Of a DNA stretch of 64,000 nt, positions 35,030 through 46,552 are shown one piece after another. The translations under genes and the position numbers were made by a program. Origin of the DNA: Delphinapterus leucas (Eukaryota; Chordata; Mammalia; Artiodactyla; Monodontidae); NCBI RefSeq assembly GCF_002288925.2, contig NW_022098057.1:64719641-64783640 (forward strand), written 5' to 3'. The notes below the pieces were generated by a model. That model saw nothing but the letters and a program-made list of their open reading frames with translations, was not told the origin of the DNA and did no database searches. The number at the start of each line of letters is the position of its first letter. Within the stretch, counting starts at the first letter, position 1.

Positions 35030-35290
35030 TGTAAATAATCATAACTACCACATTTTGGAAGCTTGCCATGTCCCAAGCTCTGTATTGAGTACTTTACGTA
35101 TATTATTTTGACACTTACAGCTATTTTATGAGGCAGGTGTTATTATCTCCATTTATAGAAAAGGAAACAGACTTGGAGAGATCAATTTATTGCAACAGCT
35201 AGAAAGAGCCAGAGGTGTGATGTGAATCCTCGTGCATCTGACTCCAAAGTCCATCCTTTTAAATCTTACACTTCCTGCAGTTGGTCACAT
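35030..35290 (-). mobile_element. MIR SINE, antisense (left arm of inverted pair)
   Basis: Nearly complete MIR in minus orientation: CAAGCTCTGTATTGAGTACT near 35074, GAGGCAGGTGTTATTATCTC near 35130, AGGAAACAGACTTGGAGAGA near 35162, and ATCTGACTCCAAAGTCC near 35237. Confidence 0.88.
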
Positions 35291-35304
35291 CATGTATTTT
35301 ATTA

Positions 35305-35520
35305 CTTAAGAAAGAGTGAATAAGTAAGAAGCTTGGAGTCAAAGTCTGGCAATTTCATTAGTGATGTGACCTTGGTAACATTTCTTAACCACCTCAGTTC
35401 TTCTGCTCGGAAATGGGGACACAAGTAGCATCTTTTGAGGTGCTTATGAGGATTCAAAGTGATAATAAAATACTTAGCACAGGTCATGGCACACAGAAGA
35501 GTTTTCTAAATTTTACCATT
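35305..35520 (+). mobile_element. MIR SINE, sense (right arm of inverted pair)
   Basis: MIR in plus orientation: GCTTGGAGTCAAAGTCTGGC near 35331, GTGATGTGACCTTGGTAACA near 35361, CGGAAATGGGGACACAAG near 35408, and GGATTCAAAGTGATAATAAA near 35451. With the antisense copy at 35030-35290 it forms an inverted pair about 15 bp apart. Confidence 0.88.
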
Positions 35521-36379
35521 ATTATCATTTTGCATATTTTATTAAATTCTTGATTTTGTGAGGCTTTGTATTTTATAGTCCTATAAGAGCAATGTAATTT
35601 GGTAGTGAATCTTATTTTCTCTCTAAGAGAAGAGAACTTTCTTTCCCGTTTGAATTGAGTAATCTTTGAATCCTATTTGAATTTTATTTGAATCTGGTTT
35701 AAATTGCTCCTGAAACAATATTGACTTTTAAGAGAAGTTTGTTTTTACGATGCTGTAGTTTTTTTATAAATAATTTTCTACTGCTTTATTCTATGACTTT
35801 GTTTAATTATACTCATATGTTATCATTTATTAGTTTTCTGTGGTCCAGACCACGTATTTGTTTGGATATTAGCAACTGGAATTGTAAGATTTCTCTGTGT
35901 ATTATAAAATAAACTAAAAGTATGAGGGAAAAGTTCATACTTAGAACATCAAATTTTTTCTAATATTCTTAACTAGGTAGTATAGACTTTGGGGAATGAT
36001 TTTCCTTGGTTGATAAGTTTTTGGAAAAATTCTATATATTCTTATATTCTCTTGAAAATTCTATTATCTTAGTTGCTATTTCTATAAGACACTTTAAAAG
36101 TATATCACTACTTCTGATCATTAGAGTTAATTCTTTTTGCAATTTATATTGATTGAAGTCATGCTCTTTCCAACTTTAAGCCAGTAATATTTGGGGCTAT
36201 AATATAAGAGAGTCATGCAAATAAGCATATGTGTTTATGACTGTATGCAGTTAATATTTTTTGTTTAAATTTCACATAATAGATTAGGATCTGTGGGGCT
36301 ATACACCACACAATTTGGGTAGGTCTTTAATTAGCCAAATTAAATCAGAAAAAGCAGATGGTTTTGGAGCTTCAGATGA

Positions 36380-36470
36380 GAGGGGGAGGAGGGTATAAGG
36401 GGGTGGGCCAGACCTGCCAGACGGTCCGCAGCAGAGAGCCGAGCATGGAGGCCGCTATGTTGTCCCAACA
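36380..36470 (+). other. Small GC-rich patch with TATA-like and start-codon-like motifs
   Basis: A 90 bp GC-rich block in very AT-rich DNA. It holds GGGTATAAGGGGG at about 36393, several CpGs, then GAGCATGGAGGCCGCTATG at about 36441, an ATG with A at -3 and G at +4. The frame from that ATG is only 24 codons (MEAAMLSQQLRLLTKIIFCL...). It could be the 5' end of an old retrocopy, an orphan promoter fragment or chance. I cannot name it. Confidence 0.25.
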
Positions 36471-37014
36471 GTTAAGGCTTTTAACCAAAATTATCTTTTG
36501 CCTCTTCCATAACTTATAATCCACACCTGATTTATTATGTACTATGGCATTCTCCAAAGTGGTACGCAGGAGGCATGCATGATGATCCAGTGGAGTATAT
36601 GAAAAATATTAAAACTTCTACTGGTATTTAATTTTTATTTAAGAAAATAAAAGAAATTTAGGTTTAATAATATTTAATTTAAAAGCTAAGGTTAGTGTTT
36701 ATATGTAATGTATAGATAAACACATTGAGTATGAATGCTGAACTTTTCTTTTTACTGAATGGGAGTGCTTAATCAAAAAAGTTTGGAGATCATTAATCTA
36801 TAATTTAGTGCCTGAAAGCAGCTTTATGGGTGACAGGAAGAAGAATTTGGAAAAGCTCTTTCTGAAAACTTGCTTGGGGTCCAGAGTTTAAGTAAGTCAC
36901 AAGGAGGTAATCTAGTTATGGATGTCAGAAGGCAATGGGGGTCAGTGTTAGTGCTTGGTTCTTTTGAATTTTTGGTTTCCTACAGTGGAACTTCAGTATA
37001 GTTTTAGTATAGTT

Positions 37015-37034
37015 TTGTTGTTGTTGTTGTTGTC
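37015..37034. repeat. (TTG)n microsatellite
   Basis: About six to seven perfect TTG units followed by one interrupted unit. Confidence 0.85.
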
Positions 37035-38999
37035 ATTGTTGAAAAAAGAACCACCTTGTTGAAACCTGGTTTGTTTCACATCTTCTATTAATAAGGTTGT
37101 GATTTTGTTTATATGGAAAAAAATGCACAGATAATATATAGTACAACCCCCCTGTAAATACTCTTATTAAGCAATAGACAAGACCTCCATCTTATAAAAT
37201 AAATAAATGCAGTTTAAATTGGTTGCTTTGGTACTCAGAAGAGTGATGTAAGGCTCCTTGCTGGGATTGATATGCTGAGATTTTATTACATTTTGAAACA
37301 CATAAATAAAAGTTCATGCAAAGAAGTAGTCTGTACTCCTGTCATTGGAACTCAAACACATATAATAGAAAGATATTCCATTGAGCCTAACTTCATTTAG
37401 GATTAAGACACTTTTGCCAAACTGTGACCTACAGGAGAAATCTGTAGTTCTGCTGGATTTCAAAGCCATTTCACAATGTTGCTTCCAGCACCAGGAATAA
37501 CAGTTTTACAGACTAGTGAGTTATTTATTTTGAGAGTCCATTTCAATGATCATAAACCACTGTTCTTGACATTGATGGTTTACCTAGTAGTTTGGAAATT
37601 GTGCATACTAGCAAAACGTGAAATGGTTTTAAATTGTTTTTATGAACAGTGTCAATTACAGAATGGGCTAAATTCACTTTGACTGCAGAGGCTCATTACT
37701 GTGGAGGTCAAGATGCTCTACCACACTCAGTTAAAGCTGTTCTTTTTAGTGATTCAAAGCCTGTTTGGTACTCCTTTAAGACTAAAACTATACCCTAATT
37801 ATACAATCATGGAGAGTACCAGAGTCATTATAACTATATGTTTCTCTACTATCCTTGAAACACAGTATAAAATACCAGGGTTCTGAGTAGTATTCTACTT
37901 CCCAATATCCAAGATTATATTGGACTAAGAATGTATGTTAGAAAATATCTCTAATAAGTTCTTCAAGGCTGATCACATTATTTGATTACTTGTGGAGGAT
38001 GCAGATTGGCCTGGCCTGTGAACTGGATATAAATGACTACAAGAAGAAAAACCATCTGATGAATTGAAGTGAATTATATGCTGTCAATTTGAGCTATATA
38101 TGCATAAGGGATACCTTTTATGGGGACACACACATTTATTCCAGGAGATTGTTTTTTGCTATATTTATATCATACTATATGTAAACATTCAGAAAATATT
38201 TGCATGAAAGTAATGGCAAATCTGTTGACTGTTACTTTGAAATGCGTTTCAATATCAAAAAGACAATATATATAAGAAATTTTCTCATGTGCTAGTCATC
38301 ATGGGATAACTCAGCAGAGCTCTTGATTTTTTGAAGATCTCAAAGGAAGTGCCAAGAAATTATATTCAAGGATCTTTAAGGTTTAATAAGATCTAGGGAA
38401 AGGATTTCTGTAAAATCAAGGCAGAAGCAATTCTCAGGCCTTTGAAATGATTTAGGTTGAGACAACTAATATTTTATATTAACTGTAGATTAATAGTCTG
38501 TTCTTTTAAAATTTTATAATTAGTTCTATATTGTAGTATTTTCAGTCAGGAGTTAATGCACAGTTAATTTTACAGACATGAAAAATTGTATCTTGAAGGC
38601 CTTCCCATTTCTTGAGTAGTGTTTATCTTTTTTTTTTTTACATCTTTATTGGAGTATAATTGCTTTACAGTGGTGTGTTAGTTTCTGCTGTATAACAAAG
38701 TGAATCAGCTGTACATATACATATATCCCCATATCTCCTCCCTCTTGCATCTCGCTCCACCCTCCCTATCCCACACCTCAGGGTGAACACAAACCACCGA
38801 GCTAATCTCCCTGTGCTATGCGGCTGCTTCTCACTAGCTATCTATTTTACATTTGGTAGTGTATATATGTCCATGCCACTCTCTCACTTTGTCCCAGCTT
38901 ACCCTTCCCCCTCCCTGTGTCCTCAAGTCCATTCTCTATGTCTGCATCTTTATTCCTGTCCTGCCCCTAGGTTCGTCAAAACAATTTTTTTGTTTTTTT

Positions 39000-41900
39000 T
39001 TAGATTCCATATATATGTGTTAGCATACGGTATTTGTTTTTCTCTTTCTGACTTACTTCACTCTGTATGACAGACTCTAGGTCCATCCACCTCACTACAA
39101 ATAATCCAGTTTCATTTCTTTTTATGGTATATTCCATTGTATATATGTGCCACATCTTCTTTATCCATTTCTGTCAGTGGACACTTTGGTTGCTTCCATG
39201 TCCTGGCTATTTAAATAGAGCTGCAATGAACATTGTGGTACATGACTCTTTTTGAATTATGGTTTTCTCAGGATATATGTCCAGTAGTGAGATTGCTGGG
39301 TCATATGGTAGTTCTATTTTTAGTTTTTTGAGGGACCTCTATACTGTTCTCCATAGGGCTGTATCAATTTACATTCCAACCAACAGTGCAAGAGAGTTCC
39401 CTTTTCTCCACACCCTCTCCAGTATTTATTGTTTGTAGATTTTTTGATGATGGCCCTCTGACCGGTGTGAGGTGATACCTCATTGTAGTTTTGATTTGCA
39501 TTTCTCTAATAATTAGTCATGTTGAGCATCCTTTCATGTGTGTCTTGGCAGTCTGTATATCTTCTTTGGAGAAATGTCTGTTTGGGCTTCTGCCCATTTT
39601 TGGACTGGGTTGTTTGTTTTTTTGATATTGAGCTGCATGAGCTGCGTATATTTTGGAGATTAATCCTTTGTCAGTTGCTTCATTTGCAATTTATTCTCCC
39701 ATTCTGAGGGTTGTCTTTTCATCTTGTTTATGATTTCCTTTGCTGTGCAAAAGCTCTTAAGTTTCATTAGGTGCCATTTATTTCTGTTTTTATTTCCATT
39801 TCTCTAGGAGGTGGGTCAAAAAGGATCGTGCTGTGATTTATGTCATGGAGTGTTCTTCCTATGTTTTCCTCTAAGAGTTTTATAGTGTCTGGCCTTACAT
39901 TTATGTCTTTAATCCATTTTGAGTTTATTTTTGTGTATGGTGTTAGGGAGTGTTCTAATTTCATTCTTTGACATGTAGCTGTCCAGTTTTCCCAGCACTA
40001 CTTATTGAAGAGTCTGTCTTTTCTCCATTGTATATTCTTGCCTCCTTTATCTAAGGTGACCATATGTGCGTGGGTTTATCTCTGGGCTTTCTGTCCTGTT
40101 CCGTTGATCTATATTTGTGTTTTTGTGCCAGTACCATACTGTCTTCCTTACTGTAGCTTTGTAGTATAGTCTGAAGTCAGAGAGTCTGATTCCTCCAGCT
40201 CCGTTTTTCTTTCTCAAGATTGATTTGACTATTTGGGGTTGTTTGTGTTTCCATGCAAATTGTGAAATTTTTTGTTCTAGTTCTGTGAAAAATGCCATTG
40301 GTAGTTTGATAGGGATTGCACTGAATCTTTAGATTGCTCTGGGTAGTATAGTCATTTCCACAATGTTGATTCTTCCAATCCAAGAACATGGTATATCTCA
40401 CCATCTGTTTGTATCATCTTTAATTTCTTTCATCAGTGTCTTATAGTTTTCTGCCTACAGGTCTTTTGTCTCCTTAAGTAGGTTTATTCCTAGGTATTTT
40501 ATTCTTTTTGTTGCAATGGTAAACGGGAGTGTTTCCTTAATTTTGCTTTCAGACTTTTCATTGTTAGTGTGTAAGAATGAAAGAGATTTCTATGCATTAA
40601 TTTTGTATCCTGCTACTTTACCAAATTCATTGATTAGATCTAATAGTTTTCTGGTAGCATCTTTAGGATTCTCTATGTATAGTACCATGTCATCTGCAAA
40701 CAAAAATCCGATTTGGATTACTTTTATTTCTTTTTCTTCTCTGATTGCCATAGCTAAAACTTCCAAAACTATGTTGAATAACAGTGGTGAGAGTGGGCAA
40801 ACTTGTCTTGTTCCTGATCTTAGTGGAAATGGTTTCAGTTTTTCACCATTGAGAATGATGTTGGCTCTGGGTTTCTCATATATGGCCTTTATTATGTTGA
40901 GGTAAGTTCCCTCTTTGCCTGCTTCCTGGAGGGTTTTTATCATAAATGGGTGTTGAATTTTGTCAAAACTTTTTCTGCATCTATTGAGATGATCATCTGG
41001 TTTTTCTCCTTCAATTTGTTAATATGGTTTATCACATAAATTGATTTGTGTATATTGAAGAATCCTTGCATTCCTGGGATAAACCCCACTTGATCATGGT
41101 GTATTATCCTTTTAATGTGCTGTTGATTCTGTGTGCTAGTATTTTGTTGAGTATTTTTACATCGATGTTCATCAGTGATATTGGCCTGTAGTTTTCTTTT
41201 TTTGTGGCATCTTTGTCCAGTTTTGGTATCTGGGTGATGGTGTCCTCGTAAAATGAGTTTGGGAGTGTTACTCCCTCTTCTGTATTTTGGAAGAGTTTGA
41301 GAAGGGTAAGTGTTAACTTTTCTCTAAATGTTTGGTAGAATTCACCTGTGAAGCCATCTGGTCCTGGGCTTTGGTTTGTTGGAAGATTTTTAATCACAGT
41401 CTCAATTTCAGTGCTTGTGATTGGTCTGTTCATATTTTCTAATACCTCCTGGTTCAGTCTCCTAAGGTTGTGCATTTCTAAGAATTTGTCCATTTCTTCC
41501 AGGTTGTCCATTTCATTGGCATAGAGTTGCTTGTAGTAATGTCTCATGATCCTTTGTATTTCTGCAGTGTCAGTTGTTACTTCTCCTGTTTCATTTCTAA
41601 TTCTGTTGATTTGAGTCTTCTCCCTTTTTTTCTTGATGAGTCTGACTAATGGTTTATCAATTTTGTTTATTTTCTCAAAGAACCAGCCCTTAGTTTTATT
41701 GATGTTTGCTATCAGTTCCTTCATTTCTTTTTCATTTATTTCCGATCTTATCTTTATTATTTCTTTCCTTCTGCTAACTTTGGGGATTTTTTTGTTCTTC
41801 TTCTCTAATTGCTTTACGTGTAATGTTAGGTTGTTCATTTGAGATGTTTCTTGTTTCTTAAGGTAGGATTGTATTGCTATAATCTTCCCTCTTAGGACTG

Positions 41901-42774
41901 CTTTTGCTGCATCCCATAGGTTTTGGATCGTCATGTTTTCATTGTCACTTGTTTCTAGGTATTTTTTGATTTCCTCTTTGATTTCTTCAGTGATCTCTTG
42001 ATTATTTAGTTGTGTATTGTTTAGCTTCCATATGCTTGTATTTTTTACAGATTTTTTCCTGTAATTGATATCTAGTCTCATAGCGTTGTGGTCGGAAAAG
42101 ATACTTGATACAATTTACATTTTCTTAAATTTACCAAGGCTTGATTTGTGACCCAAGACATGATCTCTCCTGGAGAATATTCCATTAGCACTTGAGAAGA
42201 ATGTGTATTTTGTTGTTTTTGGATGGAACGTCCTATAAATATCAGTTAAGTCCATCTTGTTTAATGTATCATTTAAAGCTTGTGTTTCCTTATTTATTTT
42301 CATTTTGGATGATCTGTCCATTGGTGAAAGTGGGGTGTGAAAGTCCCCTGCTATAATTGTGTTACTGTCGATTTCTCCTTTTATGGCTGTTAGTATTTGC
42401 CTTACGTATTGAGGTGCTCCTATGTTGGGTGCATAAATATTTACAATTGTTATATCTTCTTCTTGGATCGATCCCTTGATCATTATGTACTGTCCTTCTT
42501 TGTCTCTTGTAATAGTCTTTATTTTAAAGTCTATTTTTTCTGATATGAGAATTGCTATTCCAGCTTTCTTTTGGTTTCCATTTGCATGGAATATCTTTTT
42601 CCATCCCCTCACTTTCAGTCTGTATGTGTCCCTAGGTCTGAAGTAGGTCTCTTGTAGACAGTATATATATGGGTCTTGTGTTTGTATCTATTCAGCCAGT
42701 CTATGTCTTTTGGTCGGAGCATTTAATTCATTTATATTTAAGGTAATTATCAATATGTATGTTCCTATTACCAT
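39000..42774 (-). pseudogene. L1 ORF2 (endonuclease-reverse transcriptase), broken
   Basis: About 1,258 codons from the ATG at 42774 to the stop at 39000-39002 after HIYGI, normal ORF2 length. The endonuclease start has an early stop after KRHRLAE and a frameshift before the catalytic glutamate region. The next piece (42115-42612) has GDFH where the active site needs GDFN. The longest piece, 41104-42081 (325 codons), spans the linker and reverse-transcriptase fingers ([12 protein letters not shown] motif as [14 protein letters not shown]). FADD is intact in 40590-40943 ([14 protein letters not shown]). Later pieces lie at 40047-40298 and 39767-39964. It is not functional. Confidence 0.92.
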
Positions 42775-42841
42775 TTTCTTAATTGTTTTGAGTTTTTTAT
42801 TGGCGGTCTTTTCCTTCTCTTGTGTTTCCTGCCTAGAGAAG

Positions 42842-43724
42842 TTCCTTTAGCATTTGTTGTAAAGCTGGTTTGGTGGTGCTGAATTCTCTTAGCTTTTGCT
42901 TGTCTGTAAATGTTTTAATTTATCCATCAAATGTGAATGAGATCCTTGCTGGGTAGAGTAACCTTGGTTGTAGGTTTTTCTCCTTCCTCACTTTAAATAT
43001 GTCCTGCCACTCCCTTCTGGCTTGCAGAATTTCTGCTGAAAGATCAACTGTTAACCTTATGGGGATTCCCTTGTGTGTTATTTGTTGTTTTTCCCTTGCT
43101 GCTTTTAATATTTTTTCTTTGTATTTATGTTTTGATAGTTTGATTAATATGTGTCTTAGCGTGTTTCTCTTTGGATTTATCCTGTATGGGACTCTCTGTG
43201 CTTCCTGGACTTGATTAGCTATTTCTGTTCCCATTAGGGAAGTTTTCAACTATAATCTCTTCAAATATTTTCTCAGTCCCTTTCTTTTTCTCTTCTTCCT
43301 CTGGGACCCCTATAATTCGAATGTTTGTGCCTTTAATGTTGTCCCAGATGTCTCTGAGACTGTCCTCAGTTCTTTTCATTCTTTTTTCTTTATTCTGCTC
43401 TGAAGTAGTTATTTCCACTATTTTATCTTCCAGGTGACTTATCCGTTCTTCTGCCTGAGTTATTCTTCTACTGATCCCTTCTAGAGAATTTTCAATTTCA
43501 TTTATTGTGTTGTTCATCATTGTTTGTTTGCTCTTTAGTTCTTCTAGGTCCTTGTTAAACATTTCTTGTATTTTCTCTATTCTATTTCCAAGATTTTGGA
43601 TCATCTTTACTATCATTATCCTGAATTATTTTTCAGGTAGACTGCCTATTTCCTCTTCATTTGTTAGGTCTGGTGGATTTTTACCTTGCTTCTTCATCTG
43701 CTCTGTTTTTTTCTGTCTTCTCAT
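42842..43724 (-). pseudogene. L1 ORF1 (RNA-binding chaperone), broken
   Basis: Starts at the ATG at 43724 (MRRQKKTEQMKKQGKNPPD), followed by an in-frame stop after GSLPEK. The coiled coil is in 43215-43616 (IEKIQEMFNKDLEELKSKQT), followed by the RRM motif IRIIGVPEEEEKKKG. The C-terminal domain is in 42920-43249 in another frame (LTVDLSAEILQARREW) with a further stop after SFTFDG. Length matches an intact ORF1 of roughly 295 codons. Confidence 0.9.
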
Positions 43725-45692
43725 TTTGCTTAACTTACTGTGTTTGGGGTCTCCTTTTTGCAGGCTGCAGGTTCATAGTTCTTGTTGCTTTGGGTGTCTA
43801 TACCCAGTGGCTAAGGCTGGTTCAGTGAGTTGCGTAGGCTTCCTGGTGGAGGGGACTAGTGCCTGTGTTCTGGTGGATGAGGCTGGATCTTGTCTTTCTG
43901 GTGGACATGTCCATGTCTGATGGTGTGTTTTGGGGTATCTGTGGCCCTGTTAATATTTTAGGTGCCTCTCTGCTAATAGATCGGGTTGTGTTCCTGTCTT
44001 GCTAGATGTTTGGCCTAGGGTGTCCAGCACTGTAGCTTGCTGGTCGTTGAGTGAAGCTTGGTTTTGGCGTTAAGATGGAGATCTCTGGGAGATTTTCTCT
44101 GTTTGATATTACATGGAGTTGGGAGGTCTGTTGTGGACCAGTGTCCTGAACTTGGTTCTCCCACCACAGAGGCACTGCTGTGATGCCTGGCTGGAGCACC
44201 AAGAGCCTTTCATCCACACGGCTCAGAATAAAAGGGAGAAAAAATAGAATGAAAAAAAGAAAAGATAAAAAAATAAAGTAAAATAAAATAAAGTTATTAA
44301 AATAAAAAATAATTATTAAGAAAAAAATTTTTAAATGTAAGAAAAAAACACACTGCCAGAACCCTAGGAGAAATGGTAAAAGCAAAGCTATACAGACAAA
44401 ATCACACACAGAAGCATACACATACACATTCACAAAAAGAGAAAAAGGGGAAAAAAACAATATATGTTTACTCCCAAAGTTCACCTCCTCAATTTAGGAT
44501 GAGTCGTTGTCTATTCAGGTATTCCACAGATGCAGGGTACCTCAAGTTGATTGTGGAGATTTAATCCGCTGCTCCTGAGGATGCTGGGAGAAATTTCCCT
44601 TTCTCTTCTTTGTTCGCAGAGCTTCCGGGGTTCAGCTTTGGATTTGGACCCGCCTCTCCGTGTAGGTCGCCTGAGGGCATCTGTTCTTCGCTCAGACAGG
44701 ACGTTGTTAAAGGAGCAGCTGATTCAGGAGCTCTAGGCCACTCAGGCAGAGGGGAGGGAGGGGTACGGATGCGGGGCGAGCCTGCTGCAGCAGAGGCCAG
44801 AGTGACGTTTCAACAGACTGAGGCGCTCCGTGCGTTCTCCTGGGGAAGTTGTCGTTGGATCACTGGACTCTGGCAGTGGTAGGCTGCACAGGCTCCCAGG
44901 AGGGGAGGTGTGGAGAGCGGCCTGTGGTTGCAGACAGGCTTGTTGGTGGCAGCAGCAGCAGCCTTAGCATCCCATGCGCATCTCTGGGGTCTGCGCTGAT
45001 AGCCGCGGCTCGCGTCTGTCTCTGGAGGTCCTTTATGCGGTGCTCTTAATCCCCTCTCCTCACGCACCAGGAAACAAAGAGGCAAGAAAGTGTTTCTTGC
45101 CTCTTCGGCAGGTCCAGACTTTTTCCCGGAGTTCCTCCCGGTCAGCTGTGGCGAACTAGTCCCTTCAGGCTGTGTTTACGCAGCCCACCCCAGTCCTCTC
45201 CCTGGGATCCGACCTCCGAAGCAGGAACCTCAGGTCCCAGCCCCCACCCGCCCCGGTGGGTGAGCAGACAAGCCTCTCGGGCTGTTGAGTGCTGGTCGGC
45301 ACCGTTCCTCTGTGCGGGAACCTCTCTGCTTTGCCGTCTGCACCCCTGTAGCTGCGCTCTCCTCCATGGCCCCAAAGCTCCCCCACTCTGCCACCCGCAG
45401 TCTCCGCCTGCGAAGGGGCTTCCTAGTGTGTCGAAACCTTTCCTCCTTCACAGCTGCCTCCCAGTTGTGCAGGTCCCATCCCTATTCTTTTGTCTCTGTT
45501 TATTATTGTTTCTTTTGCCCTACCCAGGTACATGGGGAGTTTCTTGCCTTTTGGGAGGTCTGAGGTCTTCTGCCAGCGTTCAGTAGGTGTTCTATAGGAG
45601 CTGTTCCACATGTAGATGTATTTCTGATGTGTTTGAGGAGAGGAAGGTGATCTCCGTGTGTTACTCTTCCACTGTCTTGAAGCTCCTCTCCC
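43725..45692 (-). promoter_or_regulatory. Long CpG-rich L1 5'UTR / internal promoter
   Basis: The 5'UTR is close to 2 kb. It has an A-rich tract at 44225-44360 and a CpG-rich, GC-rich block at about 44600-45450 that gives many overlapping chance ORFs on both strands. This block would look like a CpG island to simple scanners, but it lies wholly inside the L1 and ends at the element's 5' terminus. L1 5'UTRs drive sense and sometimes antisense transcription; the antisense direction here would read along the plus strand. Confidence 0.75.
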
Positions 45693-45939
45693 ATTCTGTT
45701 TTAGATTCTTTTCTCATATAGATTATCACAGAATATTGGGTAGGGTTCCCTGTGCTGTACAGTAGGTCCTTGTTGGTTATCTGTCTTATATGTAGAAGTG
45801 TGCGTGTGTTCATCCCAAGCTCCTGATTTATACACCACCCCCCTGCAGTGTTTTCCCTTTGGTAACCATAAGTTTGTGTTCAGTATCTATAAGTTTGCTT
45901 CTGTTTTGTAAATAAGTTCATTTGTATCCTTTTTAAAAT

Positions 45940-46552
45940 TAGATTCCACATATGAGTGATATCATATGATATTTGTCTGACTTACTTAATATGAAAATCT
46001 CTAGGTCCACCCATGTTGCTGCAGATGGCATTATTTCATTCTTTTTTATGGCTGAGTAATATTCCATTGTATATATCCATTCCTCTGTTGATGGACATTT
46101 AGGTTGCTTCCATGTCTTGGCTATTGTAAATAGTGCTGCAGTGAACATGGGGGTGCATGTATCCTTTTGGATTATGGTTTTCTGTGGATATACACCCAGG
46201 AGTGGGATTGCTGGATCATATGGTAGTTCTATTTTAAGGTTTTTAAGGAACCTCCATAGTGTTTTCCATAGTGGTTGTACCAATTTACATTCCTTCCAGC
46301 AGTTTAGGAGTGTTCCCTTTTCCCCACACCCTGTCCAGCATTTATTGTTTGTAGACTTTCTGATGATGGCATTTCTGACTGGTGTGAGGTGTTACCTCAT
46401 GGTAGTTTCGATTTGTATTCCTCTAATAATTAGTGATGTTGAACATCTTTTCATGTTCTTTTTGGCCATCTGTATGTCTTCTTTGGAGAAATGTCTATTT
46501 AGAACTTCTACCTATTTTTTCATTGGGTTTTTGTTTTTTTGACATAGAGCTC
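45940..46552 (-). pseudogene. L1 ORF2 C-terminal remnant
   Basis: The frame 45939-46283 encodes [34 protein letters not shown] and [18 protein letters not shown], the C-terminal end of ORF2. It is joined at about 46552 directly to endonuclease sequence, so the whole reverse-transcriptase core, including FADD, is missing. Confidence 0.85.

Larger units (their letters stand above)
35521..38627. other. Single-copy AT-rich DNA, no gene seen
   Basis: About 3.1 kb with no recognised interspersed repeat. It holds a (TTG)n run at about 37015-37034 and a small GC-rich island at 36380-36470, listed separately. Open frames at 37476-37682 and 37701-37886 have no splice context or family signal. Confidence 0.5.
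38628..45692 (-). mobile_element. Full-length L1 LINE, antisense
   Basis: A complete LINE-1 of about 7.1 kb in minus orientation. It has a poly(A) tail (poly(T) 38628-38639), the younger-type 3'UTR (CATCTTTATTGGAGTATAAT), ORF2 at 39000-42774, a 67 bp spacer, and ORF1 at 42842-43724. The nearly 2 kb 5'UTR ends at the complement of GAGGAGCTTCAAGACAGTGG near 45690. Its large reading frames are better preserved than in the 3958 copy (one piece of 325 codons), so it is younger, but still broken. I could not find a clear target-site duplication. Confidence 0.93.

Noticed and set aside
44600..45450. CpG-island-like block as a host gene promoter
   Set aside because: Its position and end coincide with the 5' terminus of a full-length L1, so it is the L1 5'UTR.
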